64,000 nt of DNA. Origin: Nocardia bovistercoris. GTDB taxonomy: Bacteria > Actinomycetota > Actinomycetes > Mycobacteriales > Mycobacteriaceae. The DNA lies in NCBI RefSeq assembly GCF_015674855.1, contig NZ_JADMLG010000012.1:124001-188000 (forward strand). Reading direction: 5' to 3'. The notes under the pieces were generated by a model. The model was not told where the DNA came from. It saw only the letters and a program-made list of their open reading frames with translations, and did no database searches. This document shows, in pieces, positions 8,179 through 16,771 of this stretch. Position 1 is the stretch's first letter. Every line of letters begins with the position of its first letter. The translations under genes and the position numbers were made by a program.

Positions 8179-8201
8179 GCTATCGTATGAGATTCGATAG
8201 C
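8179..8201. promoter_or_regulatory. Inverted repeat, candidate operator upstream of the phosphotransferase operon
   Basis: Perfect 7-bp arms GCTATCG and CGATAGC separated by 9 bp. It lies about 160 bp upstream of the phosphotransferase start and next to the PhyH remnant. The size fits a TetR-type operator, but no regulator gene is adjacent. Confidence 0.4.
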
Positions 8202-8224
8202 GATCGGGTAGGCACTTCTGTCGG

Positions 8225-8596
8225 TGGGCGATCAACATCATCCGGTGGTTCGACGGTGTGCACGAAGCCGACGGAACCACCAGATATCCGCCCGACAGCC
8301 ACCGAATCACCCGCGTGGCCGATCTACCCGCCGATGTCGCCGATCGGATGTCTGCTCACACCGCGCCCGCCGGATCGTTGATCGCCATGGACGGTCGGGT
8401 GTGGCACACCTCGGGATCGCATGTCACCGCCGACGAGCAGCCTGCGATGCTGTTCGCCTGCTACTCGGTCGATTTCCTTCGCCGGCAGATGAATTGGTCG
8501 ATGACGCTGCCCTTCGAGACCATCGAGTCGATGTCGGGCAGCGCCGGGAGTCTGTTCGGCCTCAGCGGCGGAGTTGCTTCTCGCTCCGCTCGGTGA
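8225..8596 (+). pseudogene. Truncated PhyH-family oxygenase, C-terminal half only
   Basis: From 8225 the frame reads WAINIIRWFDGVHEADGTTR, then YPPDSH, and later PAGSLIAMDGRVWHTSGSHV, which lines up with the second half of the PhyH enzyme encoded at 6115-6936 (INIAWCVDD..TNGATRYVPGSH..PAGSMIAMEGRLWHTNGAN). The H-x-D half of the iron site and the whole N-terminus are missing, although the distal histidine and the tail are intact down to a stop at 8596. No start codon with a ribosome site precedes it. The two copies are too different to be a recent duplication. Its last 35 bases overlap the convergent aldehyde dehydrogenase gene. Confidence 0.75.
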
Positions 8597-9962
8597 AGGG
8601 CGGGCGGGCGAAGCGCAGCAGGAAGTCGGAGACGTTGCGCCGGTGGAAGATCGAGCGTTCGTGGCTGAAGGTGCGAACGCTCTGCTCACCGTGATAGGAA
8701 CCCATGCCGCTGGCGCCGACCCCTCCGAAGGGCAGGTCGGGAATGCCCAGTTGAAGCATGAGGGCGTTGATGGTCAACGATCCGGAGGTGGTCTCGCGTA
8801 TCAGGGCGGCCCGCACCTCGGCTGACGTGGTGAACGCGTAGGCGGCCAGCGGATGGTCGTTGCGGCGGATCATCGCCGCCGCTTCACCGATATTCTGCAC
8901 GGTGACGATCGGCAGTACCGGCCCGAAGATCTCCTCGCGCATGACGGGCGCGTCGAGCGGGACGTCAACCAGCACAGTGGGTTCGATGTACCTGTCGGCG
9001 AGATCGTGGCCACCGCCGAGTGCCACGGTCCCCGAATCGAGCAATCCGATCAGGCGTGCGGTGTGCCGCTCGTTGACGATCCTGCTGTAGTCGGGATTGG
9101 ACTTGGGGTCATCGCCGTACAGCCGATGGATCGACTCGCGCAGCGCGTCGACCAGGCGGGGGCGGATCTCCGGTGTGGTGAGAACATAATCCGGTGCGAC
9201 ACAGGTCTGCCCGAGGTTCGTGCACTTGCCCCAGGCGATCCAGTCCGCGGCCTTCTCGATCGGGAAGGTGTCGTCGACCCACACCGGCGACTTGCCGCCG
9301 AGTTCCAGCGTGACCGGGGTGAGCGTCTGGGCGGCCGCGGCCATCACGATCTTGCCCACCGTCTCGTTGCCGGTGAAGAAGATGTGATCGAATTTCTCCC
9401 GCAGCAGCGCGGTGGTCTCGTCCACGCCGCCTTCCACGACCTTGACGGCGTCGGAGTCGAGGTACCTGGGCAGGAACTCGGCCAGCGCCGCCGAGCACCG
9501 CGGTGTGAGTTCGCTGGGTTTGAGCACCACCGAGTTGCCCGCGGCGATGGCGCCGATGAGCGGCATGAGCGCGAGGTGCAGCGGATAGTTCCACGGCGCG
9601 ATGATCAGTACCGTGCCGAGGGGCTGTCGGTGCACGACCGAGCGGCCCGGCCCCATGGTCAGCGGCGTGCGTACCCTGCGGTCGCGGGTCCACTTCCGCA
9701 GGTTCTTGCGGACGTACGCGGATTCGGTGCGTACGGAGTAGACGTCGGTCACGTAACCGTCGATCGGCTTGCGGCCGAGATCGTGCAGCAGCGCCTGTTC
9801 GAGTTCTTCCGAACGTTCCACCAGCATCGTTTCGAGGGCGCGCAATTGGTCGGTTCGCCAGGCGAAGGGCCGCGTCCTACCGGATTCGAACGCCAGCCGT
9901 GCGGCCTGTACCTCGTCGGCCACCGACGTGCTCCGTGGGGTTGCCGATGTCGACGCGGTCAT
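8562..9962 (-). CDS. Aldehyde dehydrogenase (class 3/coniferyl-type, ALDH superfamily)
   Basis: A 466-residue NAD(P)-dependent aldehyde dehydrogenase, short like class-3 and fatty-aldehyde enzymes. Visible motifs: GTVLIIAPWNYPLHLALMP, the nucleotide loop FFTGNETVGKIV, the general base in TLELGGKSPVWVD, and the nucleophile in NLGQTCVAPDY. The C-terminal LPFGGVGASGMGSYHG is the oligomerisation/substrate segment. It would oxidise an aldehyde made by the alcohol dehydrogenases or P450s around it to an acid. The ATG follows AGGAG by about 8 bp. It is divergent from the small gene and TetR gene at 10224-11089, with a candidate operator between them. Confidence 0.9.
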   Translation of the reverse strand: MTASTSATPRSTSVADEVQAARLAFESGRTRPFAWRTDQLRALETMLVERSEELEQALLHDLGRKPIDGYVTDVYSVRTESAYVRKNLRKWTRDRRVRTPLTMGPGRSVVHRQPLGTVLIIAPWNYPLHLALMPLIGAIAAGNSVVLKPSELTPRCSAALAEFLPRYLDSDAVKVVEGGVDETTALLREKFDHIFFTGNETVGKIVMAAAAQTLTPVTLELGGKSPVWVDDTFPIEKAADWIAWGKCTNLGQTCVAPDYVLTTPEIRPRLVDALRESIHRLYGDDPKSNPDYSRIVNERHTARLIGLLDSGTVALGGGHDLADRYIEPTVLVDVPLDAPVMREEIFGPVLPIVTVQNIGEAAAMIRRNDHPLAAYAFTTSAEVRAALIRETTSGSLTINALMLQLGIPDLPFGGVGASGMGSYHGEQSVRTFSHERSIFHRRNVSDFLLRFARPPFTERSEKQLRR

Positions 9963-10075
9963 GGTTCGACTCCTGACTTTCGATGATTCGCAGCACGTCC
10001 GGAACTTTCGAGCGGACGCCTGTTCCGGTTCCGCGCACGATCCGGCGTGGCGGTCACGATGGACACGAACCTAGC

Positions 10076-10089
10076 TGAACTGTCGTTCA
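10076..10089. promoter_or_regulatory. Candidate TetR operator between the aldehyde dehydrogenase and TetR genes
   Basis: TGAAC-tgtc-GTTCA, a perfect 5-4-5 inverted repeat, with a further GTTCAG at 10115-10120 pairing with CTGAAC at 10075. It lies in the divergent promoter region, so the TetR protein encoded at 10472 is the natural candidate to bind it. Confidence 0.5.
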
Positions 10090-10223
10090 ATTGTCTACGT
10101 TTTGGTTCAGGTGGTCCGATCGTACCCGGCGCACAGGGGGACTTGCCGACCATGATGGTCGGTATTACCCTCGAACTCGTCCACCTCGACGTGAGGCAGA
10201 TCACTGAGCCGTAGGAGTGTGTC

Positions 10224-10475
10224 GTGACCGCAGCGGAGATGACCAGTCGATCGCTGGAAGTCTTTCCAGCGGTCTCCACCCCCGAACCGACTCACGTGTT
10301 CTGCGATATGGCGAATCCCGGTAGCATCGGCGCGGCTCTCGAACGGTTGGATGGCGACGGTGGTGTCGTCCTCCATCTCACGGCCGTTCCGGGGACGGTC
10401 ACGAGCGGTCCGATTTCCATCGTCGTGGCCGCACTCGGAGATTCGGTGGCGTTCGCGGAAGGGGCGGGCAGCTGA
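10224..10475 (+). CDS. Small protein of unknown function, coupled to TetR gene
   Basis: An 83-residue frame starting with GTG, preceded by TAGGAG at a 6-bp spacing. The product is acidic (pieces such as AALERLDGDGGVVLHL) and has no family I recognise, no signal peptide and no membrane segment. Its TGA overlaps the apparent CTG start of the TetR gene (CTGA), as in translationally coupled pairs, so it may mainly serve to bring ribosomes to the regulator gene or may encode a partner of it. Confidence that it is translated is moderate. Confidence 0.5.
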   Translation: MTAAEMTSRSLEVFPAVSTPEPTHVFCDMANPGSIGAALERLDGDGGVVLHLTAVPGTVTSGPISIVVAALGDSVAFAEGAGS

Positions 10476-11089
10476 CCGCGGCGCCGGTCCGCGCCGGTCG
10501 CCCGCGCGATGCCGACGTCGATCGCCGGATCATCGAGTCCGCGCGCACTGTCTACGGTGAGCGTGGCTGGTCGGGATTCAATTTCCGCGCGGTGGCCGTG
10601 CACGCGAGCGTCAGCAAGGACGCGCTCTATCGCCGCTACGAATCCCGAGCCGATCTCCTGCTCGCGGCACTGACCGTGCCGGTCGCGAGTCTGGACTTCG
10701 AACACCATGCCTCGCTGCGGGAGCTGCTGACCGCCGTCGCGCTCCAGACCCTGGCCGAATGGTCGGAGCCCGAAGGTACGATCGCGTTCCGACTGCTGGT
10801 GGAGGCCACCGCGAATCCCGAGATCCGCGACATCTACTACGACAAGCTCCAGGGACCGCACACCAGGAACTGGCTGAGCTGGATCGAGGAGGCGATCGCC
10901 CGCGGCGTGCTCACCGGCATCGAGCCCAGAGCTTTTCTCGACGCGCTGCTCGGTGGTCTGATGATGCGAGTCATGACCACGCCGCCGGAACGGCGACGGC
11001 ATATGGCGGCTCACTCGGAAACCTACGTCCGTGAACTCATCGATCTGCTCCTGACGGGCGCGGGCTATCGCTTCGATGCCCGCTCCTGA
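10472..11089 (+). CDS. TetR-family transcriptional regulator with apparent CTG start
   Basis: About 205 residues. The HTH runs ADVDRRIIESARTVYGERGW, then FRAVAVHASVSKDALYRRYESRADLL, a TetR signature; the rest is helical with the C-terminal pattern of ligand-binding TetR domains (FLDALLGGLMMRVMT). No ATG, GTG or TTG exists in frame upstream of the HTH; the first standard start is the GTG at 10592, which would cut away the first DNA-binding helix. The CTG at 10472 sits in CTGA overlapping the preceding gene's stop and gives a normal TetR N-terminus (TAAPVRAGRPRD). It likely controls itself and the divergent aldehyde dehydrogenase through the operator at 10076. Confidence 0.8.
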   Translation: MTAAPVRAGRPRDADVDRRIIESARTVYGERGWSGFNFRAVAVHASVSKDALYRRYESRADLLLAALTVPVASLDFEHHASLRELLTAVALQTLAEWSEPEGTIAFRLLVEATANPEIRDIYYDKLQGPHTRNWLSWIEEAIARGVLTGIEPRAFLDALLGGLMMRVMTTPPERRRHMAAHSETYVRELIDLLLTGAGYRFDARS

Positions 11090-11246
11090 GCGAGGTAACC
11101 GCGACGCGCCCGCGTTCGTCGAAGACCCTGGAGGAGGTCGTATTCCGTGCGGAACTGCCGCGCACGGACGCCCGGCAACTTGATCCGGAGGCAACTGGGA
11201 ACGTCGAGAACCACAGAGCGCCTCGCCCGGCATCGGCGCAATATGT

Positions 11247-11262
11247 GAACAGTAATTCACTT
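11247..11262. promoter_or_regulatory. Inverted repeat upstream of the HIBADH-family gene
   Basis: GTGAA-cagtaa-TTCAC, perfect 5-bp arms with a 6-bp spacer, in a locally AT-rich stretch about 100 bp before the ATG at 11363. It could be an operator or part of the promoter; the regulator is not identified. Confidence 0.4.
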
Positions 11263-11362
11263 CATTGAATGCTTGCGAAATTTTATGTCAGATGTTTCAC
11301 TCGCGTGTATCGTGGCTAGCTGCATCGACCGATACGTGCTGATCGGTCACGAGAGGAGATTC

Positions 11363-12235
11363 ATGACCGAGGCGACAGAAGTCGGTGTGGCTCAGGAGGC
11401 GGTCGCGAAGCTTCGAGTCGGCTTCATCGGGCTCGGCAGTCAAGGCGCCCCGATGGCTCGGCGCATCATCGAAGGCGGCTATCCGACCACGCTCTGGGCT
11501 CGGCGCCCGCAGAGCTTGGAGCCCTATGCGGATACGCCCGCCGTCATCGCCGCGACAGCGGCGGAGTTGGCGTCGGGAAGCGACCTCGTCTGCGTCTGCG
11601 TCGTCGACGACGCGGGTGTGGAGGCGGTGCTGACCGGGCCGGACGGTGTCCTGTCCGGACTGGCGCCCGGGGGCATCGTCGCCATTCACAGCACGGTGCA
11701 CCCGGCCACCTGTGTGCGGATGGGTGAACTGGCCGCTGAGCGTGGGATAGCCGTCGTGGACGCGCCGGTCAGTGGCGGCGCACCGGCGGCGGTGGCGGGC
11801 CGCCTTGTGGTCATGGCGGGCGGGGCGCCCGAGGTCTTCGCCCGTTGCGAGCCCGTGTTCCGTACCTACGGCGACCCTGTCGTGCATCTGGGCGAGTTGG
11901 GGACCGGCGAGGTCGCCAAACTCCTCAACAACATGTCGCTCGCCGCGCAGTTGGAGATGTCGGCGGGAATCCTGGACATCGCGGGTTCCCTCGGACTGGA
12001 TCCGCGCGCACTCGGCGATGTCGTCGCCAAGGGCACGGGGGCGAGCTATGCGATGTCGTTGCTCGGGCAACTCGGCGGGAGCCTCGCCGCATTGTCGGGC
12101 TCCGCGGGACCCCTGCTGCGCAAGGATGTCCGGATCCTGGCGGAATTGCTGGGCGACGGCGATGTTTCGCGTGGGCTCGTATGGAGCGCCGCCGACGGAG
12201 CCTTGGGGCGGTTGGGGCACCCGCGTGTCGGCTGA
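11363..12235 (+). CDS. NAD(P)-dependent oxidoreductase of the 3-hydroxyisobutyrate dehydrogenase family
   Basis: A 290-residue beta-hydroxyacid dehydrogenase. The dinucleotide fold is RVGFIGLGSQGAPMARRI; the substrate loop is VDAPVSGGAPAAVAGRLVVM, and the catalytic lysine is in GEVAKLLNNM, the family pattern GxxGxxxKxxxN. Enzymes of this family oxidise 3-hydroxyisobutyrate, tartronate semialdehyde or related hydroxy acids. The frame is open from 11273, but GAGAGGAG just before the ATG at 11363 marks the start. It lies between the TetR gene and a P450 gene on the same strand and may share a transcript with the P450 gene, though the 156-bp gap could hold its own promoter. Confidence 0.85.
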   Translation: MTEATEVGVAQEAVAKLRVGFIGLGSQGAPMARRIIEGGYPTTLWARRPQSLEPYADTPAVIAATAAELASGSDLVCVCVVDDAGVEAVLTGPDGVLSGLAPGGIVAIHSTVHPATCVRMGELAAERGIAVVDAPVSGGAPAAVAGRLVVMAGGAPEVFARCEPVFRTYGDPVVHLGELGTGEVAKLLNNMSLAAQLEMSAGILDIAGSLGLDPRALGDVVAKGTGASYAMSLLGQLGGSLAALSGSAGPLLRKDVRILAELLGDGDVSRGLVWSAADGALGRLGHPRVG

Positions 12236-12391
12236 GTCCCCGGTCCGTTGTTCCACAACAAGCAGAGGAACGCTCGGTGGCGATCGCATTCGTCACAACA
12301 GAGCAGGTGTACGCGGATCCCGCGTCCGCGCCGCGATCAATTCGTGCCGAGAGCGCGCGATATCCGAACTGTAATCGGCTGAGGAACGAAT

Positions 12392-13753
12392 ATGACTGAA
12401 CAGAGTACGGAAAGCACACCGGGTACGAAGGGGTGCCCGATCGGTTTCGAGCGACACACCGTGGATTTTCGTGACTCGTTCGTCGAGCGCACCGACGAGT
12501 TGCACGGCAAGTGCCCGATCGCGTGGTCCGACTCCTACGGCGGCTATTGGGTCGCCAATGACATGCCACAGGTGTTCTCGGTCGTCCGAGACCCGAAACT
12601 CCTCTCGAGCGACTTCGACGGGAAGGGCGAGCGCAAGGGCTACCTGGGAATTCAGATCCCGAACTACTCGATGGACCGAAACCGCAGCGGATTCATCGAG
12701 ATGGATCCACCCGAGCAGCAGGACTTCCGGAAGCAATTGAACCCGTACCTGTCTCCTGCCGCGGTCGCGCGGTGGGTGCCGGTGATCGACGAGGTCACCC
12801 GTGCGTGCATCGATGAGGTCATCGAGAGCGGGCGGATCGACTTCATCGACGACCTGGCGAACATCGTGCCCGCCGTGGTGACGATGGGGTTGCTCGGTAT
12901 GCCCTTGGCCGACTGGGACATCTTCTGCGAACCGGTGCATGCCTCGGTCTACACGGATCCGACCTCACCGGAGATCGTGGGCGTGATCAAACGCCTGCGT
13001 GAGTCCGAGGTGCACCTCAGCGACTGGATCAAGAGGATCCGCGAAGAACCTCGGCCCGGCCTCGTCGACGCACTGAACACGCTGACCCGAAACGGCGAAA
13101 AAGTGCCGCACATCGATGTTTTCGGCTCGTGCCAGTTGCTGATCGGTGGTGGATTCGATACGACGACGGCGCTGTCCGCGCACTCGCTGGAGTGGCTGTC
13201 GCAGCATCCGGACGAACGCAGGCGGCTGCGCGAGAATCTGGATACGATGCTCGACTCGGCGACCGAAGAGTTCCTCCGCTTCTACACACCCGCTCAAGGG
13301 AATGGGCGGACCGTCACAGCGAACGCCGAGATCGACGGAGTGCGTTTCGAGGAGGGCGACCGTCTGTGGCTGTCCTGGGCCATGGCCAACCGCAACTCGG
13401 AGATCTTCCCCGACCCGCACACCATCGATCTCGATCGCACCGGCAACCGGCACGCGAGCTTCGGACTCGGCGTCCACCGCTGCATCGGCTCGAACGTGGC
13501 GCGAAATCTGTTCAAGCGGATGCTGATCCAGGTGCTCGAGCGGATGCCCGACTATGTGTGCGACGAGGCGGGCGCGGTCCACTATCCCTCGGTGGGCATC
13601 ATCAACGGCATGCGGAAACTGCCCGCGACCTTCACACCGGGCAGACGGCTCGGCGACGGCCTCGATGCGACCATCGCGCGCATGCAGGAGATCGTCGACG
13701 AGCAGCGACTTGCCGAACCGGTCACGCGGAACAAGGCCGCGGCCAAGATCTGA
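12392..13753 (+). CDS. Cytochrome P450
   Basis: A soluble bacterial P450 of 453 residues. The I-helix oxygen-binding segment is LLIGGGFDTTTA, the K-helix ExxR is TEEFLRF, and the haem loop is FGLGVHRCIGSNVAR with the thiolate Cys at residue 364. IEMDPPEQQDFRKQLNPYLS is the C-helix region. It is a class-I P450 needing ferredoxin and reductase; the [3Fe-4S] ferredoxin at 17830 is the nearest candidate. The tail after the haem loop is about 30 residues longer than usual and lysine/alanine-rich. GAGGAACGAAT precedes the ATG. Substrate unknown. Confidence 0.92.
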   Translation: MTEQSTESTPGTKGCPIGFERHTVDFRDSFVERTDELHGKCPIAWSDSYGGYWVANDMPQVFSVVRDPKLLSSDFDGKGERKGYLGIQIPNYSMDRNRSGFIEMDPPEQQDFRKQLNPYLSPAAVARWVPVIDEVTRACIDEVIESGRIDFIDDLANIVPAVVTMGLLGMPLADWDIFCEPVHASVYTDPTSPEIVGVIKRLRESEVHLSDWIKRIREEPRPGLVDALNTLTRNGEKVPHIDVFGSCQLLIGGGFDTTTALSAHSLEWLSQHPDERRRLRENLDTMLDSATEEFLRFYTPAQGNGRTVTANAEIDGVRFEEGDRLWLSWAMANRNSEIFPDPHTIDLDRTGNRHASFGLGVHRCIGSNVARNLFKRMLIQVLERMPDYVCDEAGAVHYPSVGIINGMRKLPATFTPGRRLGDGLDATIARMQEIVDEQRLAEPVTRNKAAAKI

Positions 13754-13896
13754 CGGCCGCCGCGGCGCTTCGGGCGGCCGTCGATCCGGTCACCCGAGGT
13801 GCGTTCGAAGAAAGGTTCGGTGTCGAGTTGGACGACGTCGAAGCGATCGAATCGCGCACCGGCGATACCACTCTTCGCGTTTCCGCGGGCGAGTAG
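13750..13896 (+). CDS. Possible small ORF or P450 extension in another frame
   Basis: Immediately after the P450 a 48-codon frame with GC-rich third positions reads AVDPVTRGAFEERFGVEL, then DDVEAIESRTGDTTLRVSAGE. The only start compatible with its full length is a CTG overlapping the P450 stop as CTGA, the same arrangement as at 10472. It could be a tiny coupled acidic protein, the product of a frameshift at the end of the P450, or a remnant. No family is recognised. Confidence 0.3.
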   Translation: MTAAAALRAAVDPVTRGAFEERFGVELDDVEAIESRTGDTTLRVSAGE

Positions 13897-13986
13897 GCTC
13901 AGCGTGCGGAGGTCGTGGGCGATGTCCGGACCGCAGGTTCGTGTAGGCGGACGCGAGCTTCCGAGGATGATCCGGGAGGCATGCTG

Positions 13987-14880
13987 GTGAACACCAGGGA
14001 TTTGCGCTATTTCGTCGTCGCGGCCCGTGAGCTGCATTTCACCCGGGCAGCGGAGAGTCTGTTCATCACCCAGCCCGCGCTGAGTAAGCAGATAGCCAGT
14101 CTGGAGCGTGAATTGGACGCTCAACTGTTCATCCGCCGCCGTGGCGGCGTCGCGCTCACCGCGGCCGGAGAGGCGTTGCTCGGGTACGCCCAGAAGATCA
14201 TCGAACTCGACAAGGAAGCCAGGCACGAGGTGCGGCGGGCGACGAATTCCACTCGCACGCTGACATTGGGCTTCTGGCTCGCTCCGGGGCAGGACATGCT
14301 GCGCAAGATCATCGAGCTGTTCGCGGGCGCCCATCCGGACATTCATCTGGAATTGCGACGCGCCGATTGGTCGAAGAAGGGCGCGGGCGTCGAGTGCGGC
14401 GAATCCGATATCGGGCTGATCTGGCTTCCTCAGGAAAAGCAGCTGCGGCGTCTGAAATTCCATCGACTCGGGCTGGAGCCCACTGTGGTCGCGCTGCCCA
14501 AGGGGCATCGACTCGCGTCTCGCGAGACCGTGTACCCGAGCGATCTGACCGGCGAGACGATGTTCATGGTGCCCACCGCCGGCTCCGCGTTCAATGGCGC
14601 GGGTGCGGCTCATGGGCACGGGCAATCCCGCGTCGTCACCACCATCGACGAGACGCTCGTCGGTATCGCGAGCGGATTGGGCATCTGCGCGTTCACCGAA
14701 TCGGTGGCGCGCTGGTATCCGCATTCCGGCGTCACGTTCGTTCCGCTCGAGGGCGAGCCACCCGCCGAGTACTGCGTGGTGTGGCGGGCCGAGGACGAAT
14801 CGCGCGTCGAGGTCCGTGACCTGGTACGCGCGACGGTGAGCGCGTGGAACGCGCTCACCGTGACGGATGTGGCGAACTGA
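13987..14880 (+). CDS. LysR-family transcriptional regulator
   Basis: A 297-residue LTTR. The N-terminal winged HTH is DLRYFVVAARELHFTRAAES, then LFITQPALSKQIASLERELDAQLF; the remainder is the two-lobed effector domain (LTLGFWLAPGQDMLRKIIELF; TTIDETLVGIASGLGICAFT). I prefer the GTG at 13987, 7 bp after GGGAGG, over the ATG at 13981, which lies too close to it. It is convergent with the SRPBCC gene and downstream of the P450 gene; LysR proteins usually act on a neighbouring divergent promoter, but no gene is divergent here, so the target is uncertain. Confidence 0.9.
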   Translation: MNTRDLRYFVVAARELHFTRAAESLFITQPALSKQIASLERELDAQLFIRRRGGVALTAAGEALLGYAQKIIELDKEARHEVRRATNSTRTLTLGFWLAPGQDMLRKIIELFAGAHPDIHLELRRADWSKKGAGVECGESDIGLIWLPQEKQLRRLKFHRLGLEPTVVALPKGHRLASRETVYPSDLTGETMFMVPTAGSAFNGAGAAHGHGQSRVVTTIDETLVGIASGLGICAFTESVARWYPHSGVTFVPLEGEPPAEYCVVWRAEDESRVEVRDLVRATVSAWNALTVTDVAN

Positions 14881-14886
14881 CCGACG

Positions 14887-15354
14887 TCAGCCGTTGAGTG
14901 CCTTCTTCACGGCCGCGTGATAGCGATCGATGTAGGTCGGATCGAAATTGCGGATCAAGCCGGGGGGAAGTTCGGCGCCCTTCGGCACCTCGAGGGTCAT
15001 GCTCCGGTGGAACACCGTGACCCCCTCGCCGGGGGACAGGAACGAGTAGGAAACGGTCATGATGCCGGTGTAGCCACCGGTCCCGTTCTCGCGGTCGTGT
15101 GCGAGCGCGCCGTGCGACTGGAATACCCAGCGCCACGGCCGGTGGGCGGTGACGAGGCGCCACGAGTAGCGATGCGGACTGTCGCCTGCTTCGTGCCAGA
15201 TATCGCCCACCTCGAGCGGCAATCGTTCGACGCCCTCGATCATCTCGGAACCGGGATAGACCTCGACCCAGTTGCGCGGATCGGTGACGAAGTCGTAGAC
15301 CTCCTCGGGGCTGTTCTGGAACGCGGTCTCGGAACTGACTTGGACGATACCCAC
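14887..15354 (-). CDS. SRPBCC-fold (polyketide cyclase/START-like) protein
   Basis: A 155-residue protein beginning with the SRPBCC pattern VSSETAFQNSPEEVYDFVTD followed by NWVEVYPGSEMIEGV, an antiparallel beta region (YSWRLVTAHRPWRWVFQSHG) and a long C-terminal helix. The fold binds hydrophobic ligands in a deep pocket; next to P450 genes such proteins may carry or transform the hydrophobic substrate. It starts with GTG and lies 57 bp after the P450 gene on the same strand, so the pair is likely one operon served by the promoter with the shared element at 16797. Confidence 0.85.
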   Translation of the reverse strand: MGIVQVSSETAFQNSPEEVYDFVTDPRNWVEVYPGSEMIEGVERLPLEVGDIWHEAGDSPHRYSWRLVTAHRPWRWVFQSHGALAHDRENGTGGYTGIMTVSYSFLSPGEGVTVFHRSMTLEVPKGAELPPGLIRNFDPTYIDRYHAAVKKALNG

Positions 15355-15411
15355 GGTGATCGCCGCCTCTCGGGTGGGGGAATAGTCGTGCGCGAGCTGT
15401 TCTGCTCGCGG

Positions 15412-16650
15412 TCAGAAGGTGCTGCGAACGATCACGGGCATATGGCTGTAGCCCCATTGGAAGGTCGCGGGATTGCGGGTCGCTTCGTCTACATCGATGT
15501 CGTAGTCGTCGATCCGCGACAGGAATTCTTGCAGAATTATCCGTTCCTCGAGACGCGCCAGGTGAATACCGACACAGAAGTGCTGGCCGAATCCGAACGC
15601 CAGTGTTCGCGGGATGCTGCGATTCCATCGGAACTGATCGGGTCGGTCGAATTCCCGCGGATCGCGGTTGGCGGACTGGGTCAGGTACACGACGCGCTGC
15701 CCCGGTTCGACGACCTGGCCCGCTACCACCGTCTTCTCCCGCGCCGTCCGGCCGAACCACTGCGCGGGGCCGCAGAACCGGTTCATCTCCTCCGCGGCGA
15801 CCGCGCAGTTGTTCGACAGGTCGGCCCGGACCTCGGCGAGCTGGTCGGGGTGGCGTCGCAGTTCGAGCAGTCCGTGCGCGGCGACCTTCGGCAGCGTCTC
15901 GGTTCCGCCGACCATCACGCACATCAGGTTGATCGCGATCTCCATATCGGTGAGTTCGCGGCCCTCGACGCGCAATTCGAGCATGCCGTCGACCAGCGGC
16001 CAGCTACCGTCCGGTCCCTCGGCGCGGCGCGCCTCCACCAAGGGGCGCACATACTCGAGGAGAGCGAACTGATGCGCGCGCGCCTCCACGAATCCGTCGG
16101 TGTCGGTTCGGGTCATGGCGTTGATGTTGTCGAGTACGTCGGTGGCGTTCTCGACCGGGATGTGGAACAGGTGGCAGATCGTCGACGCGGAGATCACGCC
16201 CGCGAACTCGTGTACGAGATCGAAGCGTTTACGCTCGATGAGCTCGTCGAGCTTCGAACGCACCATGGCGCGCACGAACGGTTCGAATCTCTTGACGTGG
16301 CCGGGCCGAAGTTGCTTCCCGTGCGCCTGCCGGACGAGTTCGTAGATCGGCGCGCCGTAGTTCAGGTGCGATCCCATCGCGGGGGCGGTGGGCGGATCGG
16401 ATGTCGCGGCGGTGTTGTGGCGGAGAAGGACCGGCCTGTTGAATACCGAGCCCTCGTTTGTCACGAATACATTGGCCGGCATGGACAGAAAGTCCAGCGC
16501 GTCCTGGAATCGTGAGAGAAAGAACGTATCGTACTGCTCTGCGTAGTAGACCGGAAAATGCTCGCGCAGCACCTCGTAATACGGCAGTGGATTGCTCATG
16601 ACCTCGGGCGCGAACGGGTCGTACACGAAATTGTCGACGGCGATGTTCAC
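15412..16650 (-). CDS. Cytochrome P450
   Basis: A 412-residue P450. I-helix INLMCVMVGGTETLPK, where the usual acid-Thr pair is E-T; K-helix EEMNRF; haem loop FGFGQHFCVGIHLAR with Cys 359. The N-terminus is short, as in soluble bacterial enzymes. The GTG start follows AAAGGAG at 7 bp. It leads a two-gene unit with the SRPBCC protein and has its own promoter region, which shares the 33-bp element and the -10-like hexamer with the conservon kinase promoter. That link matters because conservon operons in other actinobacteria often include a P450 as a fifth member; this is an inference. Substrate unknown. Confidence 0.92.
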   Translation of the reverse strand: MNIAVDNFVYDPFAPEVMSNPLPYYEVLREHFPVYYAEQYDTFFLSRFQDALDFLSMPANVFVTNEGSVFNRPVLLRHNTAATSDPPTAPAMGSHLNYGAPIYELVRQAHGKQLRPGHVKRFEPFVRAMVRSKLDELIERKRFDLVHEFAGVISASTICHLFHIPVENATDVLDNINAMTRTDTDGFVEARAHQFALLEYVRPLVEARRAEGPDGSWPLVDGMLELRVEGRELTDMEIAINLMCVMVGGTETLPKVAAHGLLELRRHPDQLAEVRADLSNNCAVAAEEMNRFCGPAQWFGRTAREKTVVAGQVVEPGQRVVYLTQSANRDPREFDRPDQFRWNRSIPRTLAFGFGQHFCVGIHLARLEERIILQEFLSRIDDYDIDVDEATRNPATFQWGYSHMPVIVRSTF

Positions 16651-16771
16651 CTCGTCGCTCCTTTGTCGTCACGGGTCGTCTCGGTCGAGACACCGTGGGC
16701 CCGGTCCGCTTCGTCGATGATCATCAGACTCCTACCGTCGAACGACGCCGCGGGTGCGTCGGCGTTGATTC

